Source of the DNA: Chloroherpetonaceae bacterium
Lineage (GTDB): Bacteria > Bacteroidota > Chlorobiia > Chlorobiales > Thermochlorobacteraceae
Assembly (NCBI GenBank): GCA_033763895.1
Contig: JANRJQ010000008.1
Coordinates: forward strand, 62,001-126,000
Reading direction: 5' to 3'
Length of the DNA stretch: 64,000 nt
Made by a program: the position numbers and the translations under genes. Shown here one piece after another: positions 61,614 to 64,000 of this stretch (position 1 is its first letter; every line of letters begins with the position of its first letter). The notes under the pieces were generated by a model. That model was not told the origin of the DNA. It ran no database searches and saw only the letters and a list, made by a program, of their open reading frames with translations.

Positions 61614-63620
61614 ATGAGTACTGAAAGTAAAATTCTAATTATCGATCAAGTTGGGCTTGATCGAAATATCTTCCGTTCAGGCCTATCGATTTATGCAGAG
61701 AAATTTCATTATCTCGCTCCAAACGAACTTTCAGATTTCCTTGCCCGCTCAAAACATACCGGTCAAAACGCCCGTGTTTTGCTTTTGGTTGATGCCCTAA
61801 CCTTTCACCGTTCAAAACGAATTCTTCCGTTTCATCTTGAAAGACAGTTGGCAATTGTTGTTATTGCTTCAAGAGAAGAGTTGGATGGCGATGCCTTCAT
61901 TTCAAAGCTTTTGGGAACCAATGAAGTGGTTGATGTACTTGAAATGCCGGTCAGTGCCAATGAAATCTCTCTTATGCTTCGGCGCACGGAAGTTTATTTT
62001 GAAGAAAAACATCAATTTGATGAATTGAGCCGGGAGTTTTCAGAGCAGCGCGATGAAATGAAAAAATTAAATGAAATCGGAATCGCGCTTTCGGTTGAGC
62101 AAGACATCACACGGCTTTTGGATATCATTCTGACCATTAGTATGGAACTGACGGGTGCCGATGGCGCAAGTCTTTATCTCGTTGAAGAGAAACAGGATAC
62201 TCAGTTTGATAAAGCGAACTTTTTTTACAATAAACAGTTTCGATTCCGGCACGCCAAAAACTTCAGCCGCGAAGTTCCTTTTAAGGAAATGACAATGCCG
62301 ATTACGCCCAACAGCATTGCCGGTTATGCCGCTTTATCTCATAATCCTATCAATTTACCCGATGTGTATTTCCTTTCCCCGGGGGTTCCATATTCGTTTG
62401 GTGGGCGAGGGTTTGATCAGGTTATCAACTATCGCACCAAATCAATGCTCGTTGTCCCAATGCTTAACCGAGAGCAAGAAACGATTGGGGTTATTCAACT
62501 CATGAACAAAAAATCGGTTGAAGGCGCAAAGCTTGGTGCACCCGATGAGGCCGATCACCTTTTCATTCCTTTTTCCAAGAAAGATGAAAACTTAATTTAT
62601 TCCCTTGCCTCTCAAGCCGCCGTGGCGTATGAAAATCGGCAGTTATATGACAGCATTCAAACGCTTTTCGAAGGATTTATTAAAGCCTCAGTGACGGCCA
62701 TCGAATCGCGAGACCCCACGACCTCCGGTCACTCCGAGCGGGTTGCCCTTTTTACTGTTGGGCTTGCGGAAACTCTGAATAAAATTGAAACCGGAACATT
62801 CAAAGACCTGAAGTTTTCTGCCAAGGAAATTCGGGAAATTAAATATGCCTCACTTTTGCATGACTTTGGCAAAATCGGCGTTCGCGAAAATGTCTTGATA
62901 AAATCAAAGAAACTTTACGAAACCGAAATCATTCAAATCAAAAATCGTTTTGAAATTCTTCGTCGCTCAATCGAAGGAAATATTACCAAAAAGAAACTCC
63001 AAATTCTCTTGGAAAAGGGGCGCGAAGAAGGCTACGCCGAACTTGCTGCATTGGATAAGCAATCGGCCGATGAACTGGCTCAGCTTGATAGTTACCTTGA
63101 TTTTATTATCAAAACCAATGAACCCACAGTTCTAAAAAGTGAAGGCTTTGGGATGCTTCAACAAATTCGTCAAAAAGAATATTCGTTTGAAGATTTCAGC
63201 CACCCCTGCCTTACCGATGAGGAAGTTCGCCGTCTTTCGATTCCCAAAGGAAGTTTGGATGATAGTGAACGGAAAGAAATTGAATCGCATGTGGTTTATA
63301 CTTACCGCTTTCTTAAACAAATTCCTTGGACTAACGATTTGCGAAATGTCCCTGAAATAGCCTACGGCCACCACGAAAAGCTCGATGGCACCGGTTACCC
63401 GCAGCGGCTTGCAGGACAAAGCATTTTAATTCAATCGCAAATGATGTCTATTGCCGATATCTATGATGCACTCACCGCTCGCGACCGCCCGTATAAACCG
63501 GCAGTTCCTGTTGAACGCGCTCTCGATATTTTGCGAAAAGAATTTGTAGATCGTGGCCAAATTGATCGTGGGCTTTTTGACGTATTTGTAGATGCAAAAG
63601 TCTATGTAGTTCCGGAGTAA
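61614..63620 (+). CDS. GAF/HD-GYP cyclic-di-GMP phosphodiesterase-like protein, second copy
   Basis: A 668-residue paralogue of the preceding protein with the same layout: worn receiver-like start (ILIIDQVGLDRN, LLLVDALTFHRSKR), GAF domain (about 155-345) and split HD-GYP core. LLHDFGKIG (His416), SHVVYTYRF, HHEKLDGTGYP (from His586) and IADIYDALTARDRPYKP are intact, so it looks active. The insertion between HD and HHE is again about 100 residues. It lies 12 bases after the first copy, so the two are one transcript. Sequence identity to the first copy is highest in the GAF domain. Confidence 0.87.
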   Translation: MSTESKILIIDQVGLDRNIFRSGLSIYAEKFHYLAPNELSDFLARSKHTGQNARVLLLVDALTFHRSKRILPFHLERQLAIVVIASREELDGDAFISKLLGTNEVVDVLEMPVSANEISLMLRRTEVYFEEKHQFDELSREFSEQRDEMKKLNEIGIALSVEQDITRLLDIILTISMELTGADGASLYLVEEKQDTQFDKANFFYNKQFRFRHAKNFSREVPFKEMTMPITPNSIAGYAALSHNPINLPDVYFLSPGVPYSFGGRGFDQVINYRTKSMLVVPMLNREQETIGVIQLMNKKSVEGAKLGAPDEADHLFIPFSKKDENLIYSLASQAAVAYENRQLYDSIQTLFEGFIKASVTAIESRDPTTSGHSERVALFTVGLAETLNKIETGTFKDLKFSAKEIREIKYASLLHDFGKIGVRENVLIKSKKLYETEIIQIKNRFEILRRSIEGNITKKKLQILLEKGREEGYAELAALDKQSADELAQLDSYLDFIIKTNEPTVLKSEGFGMLQQIRQKEYSFEDFSHPCLTDEEVRRLSIPKGSLDDSERKEIESHVVYTYRFLKQIPWTNDLRNVPEIAYGHHEKLDGTGYPQRLAGQSILIQSQMMSIADIYDALTARDRPYKPAVPVERALDILRKEFVDRGQIDRGLFDVFVDAKVYVVPE

Positions 63621-63643
63621 AACATTTTAGCCACCGAAGTTCT

Positions 63644-64000
63644 ATGTCCTCTCAGTCAAACCCGAAGCGATTTCGAATCAATTCTTCTCGGCATCTTTCT
63701 TCCAACTTTCTCTCCATTCTCTGCCCAAGGCTTTGTATTGTCTGCGAAAGAATCTTGCCAACTGATGTCAACGCACTTTATAAAAATTACCTTTGTCAAT
63801 ATTGCTTTCAAGACCTTGATCGAATGGATTTGCCCGGTGAGTCACGAAAACGTGTATTCGATCGAGCGAAAAAGCATTTTGTGGGTTTGGTTCCGTTTGA
63901 TGATGCCTTCGTAGGGTTTCAGTTTCATAAACAAGGCAAATTGCAACGCGTCATTCATGCATTTAAATATGAAGGTATTTCTGGCGTGGCAGAAGCGATG
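63644..64000 (+). CDS. comF: ComF-family protein (3' end outside the window)
   Basis: The first 119 codons of a gene that runs off the window. Cysteines in CPRLCIVCERIL and YLCQYCFQDL form the zinc-binding N-terminus of ComF-like phosphoribosyltransferase relatives, and FDDAFVGFQFHKQGKLQRVIHAFKYEG matches the segment that follows. The family is linked to DNA uptake in competent bacteria; many non-competent bacteria have it too. ATG at 63644 begins 23 bases after the HD-GYP stop. The phosphoribosyltransferase motif itself lies outside the window. Confidence 0.85.
   Translation, partial: MSSQSNPKRFRINSSRHLSSNFLSILCPRLCIVCERILPTDVNALYKNYLCQYCFQDLDRMDLPGESRKRVFDRAKKHFVGLVPFDDAFVGFQFHKQGKLQRVIHAFKYEGISGVAEAM

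Overview
The window looks like chromosome from a Gram-negative bacterium of the Bacteroidota/Chlorobiota lineage. Evidence: two small 2[4Fe-4S] ferredoxins of the Chlorobi/Bacteroidetes type (second cluster spaced C-x2-C-x8-C-x3-CP), an OmpA-family barrel protein, many lipoproteins, a regulator-propeller histidine kinase, RHS-like remnants with Bacteroidetes-style wording, and low-to-moderate GC. A Chloroherpeton-like organism would fit, but the sequence alone does not prove genus or phylum. No rRNA, tRNA, CRISPR array, insertion sequence or prophage was recognised.

Layout. 0.1-8.8 kb (+ strand): lipoprotein, DUF2007, CdsA, an Rsm22/METTL17-like protein, an RsmB-like rRNA m5C methyltransferase, an RND efflux pump and a Pif1 helicase. 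8.8-19.4 kb (- strand): regulator-propeller histidine kinase, quinone oxidoreductase, lipoprotein PrxQ, membrane-anchored unknown, RNase HI, L28, ferredoxin, esterase, orphan MalK-type ATPase and a PHP phosphoesterase. 19.7-27.3 kb (+): a cyclic-nucleotide-binding/phosphofructokinase fusion, then two ECF sigma loci: SRPBCC-YCII-ECF42 with an AT-rich acyltransferase and unknown, and APCDD1-like-SnoaL-ECF. 27.3-31.6 kb (-): DUF1801, membrane proteins, lipoprotein and a saccharopine-dehydrogenase-like reductase. 31.6-33.3 kb is an accessory pocket: AT-rich tandem repeats and two degraded RHS-like tips flanking a VapBC-type toxin-antitoxin pair.

33.3-35.3 kb (+): nadB overlapping a truncated haemoglobin. 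35.3-43.3 kb (-): ArsR-PAP2-phosphomutase-like operon, a secreted carbonic anhydrase-SbtA-SbtB bicarbonate uptake operon, a plant-like 6-phosphofructokinase and an M1 peptidase. 43.4-54.0 kb: giant cytosolic GH13 protein with a histone-H1-like tail, a DUF4386-like/outer-membrane fusion divergent from an AraC regulator, a second ferredoxin, thiolase, a secreted double Tudor-like protein and an OmpA-like protein. 54.4-64.0 kb: renalase-like oxidoreductase (+), panC, rsmI, an unknown and hldA (-), then two tandem GAF/HD-GYP proteins and a truncated comF (+).

The most notable signals are the CNB-PFK fusion with altered key residues, the carbonic anhydrase-SbtA-SbtB operon with a palindrome at its promoter side, the HD-GYP pair whose catalytic core is split by about 100 extra residues, the APCDD1-like protein beside a sigma factor, and the RHS-like fragments around a toxin-antitoxin pair. 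Where a downstream ATG fits better than the longest possible frame (lipoprotein signal, terminator in the way, family length), the shorter start is given and explained.
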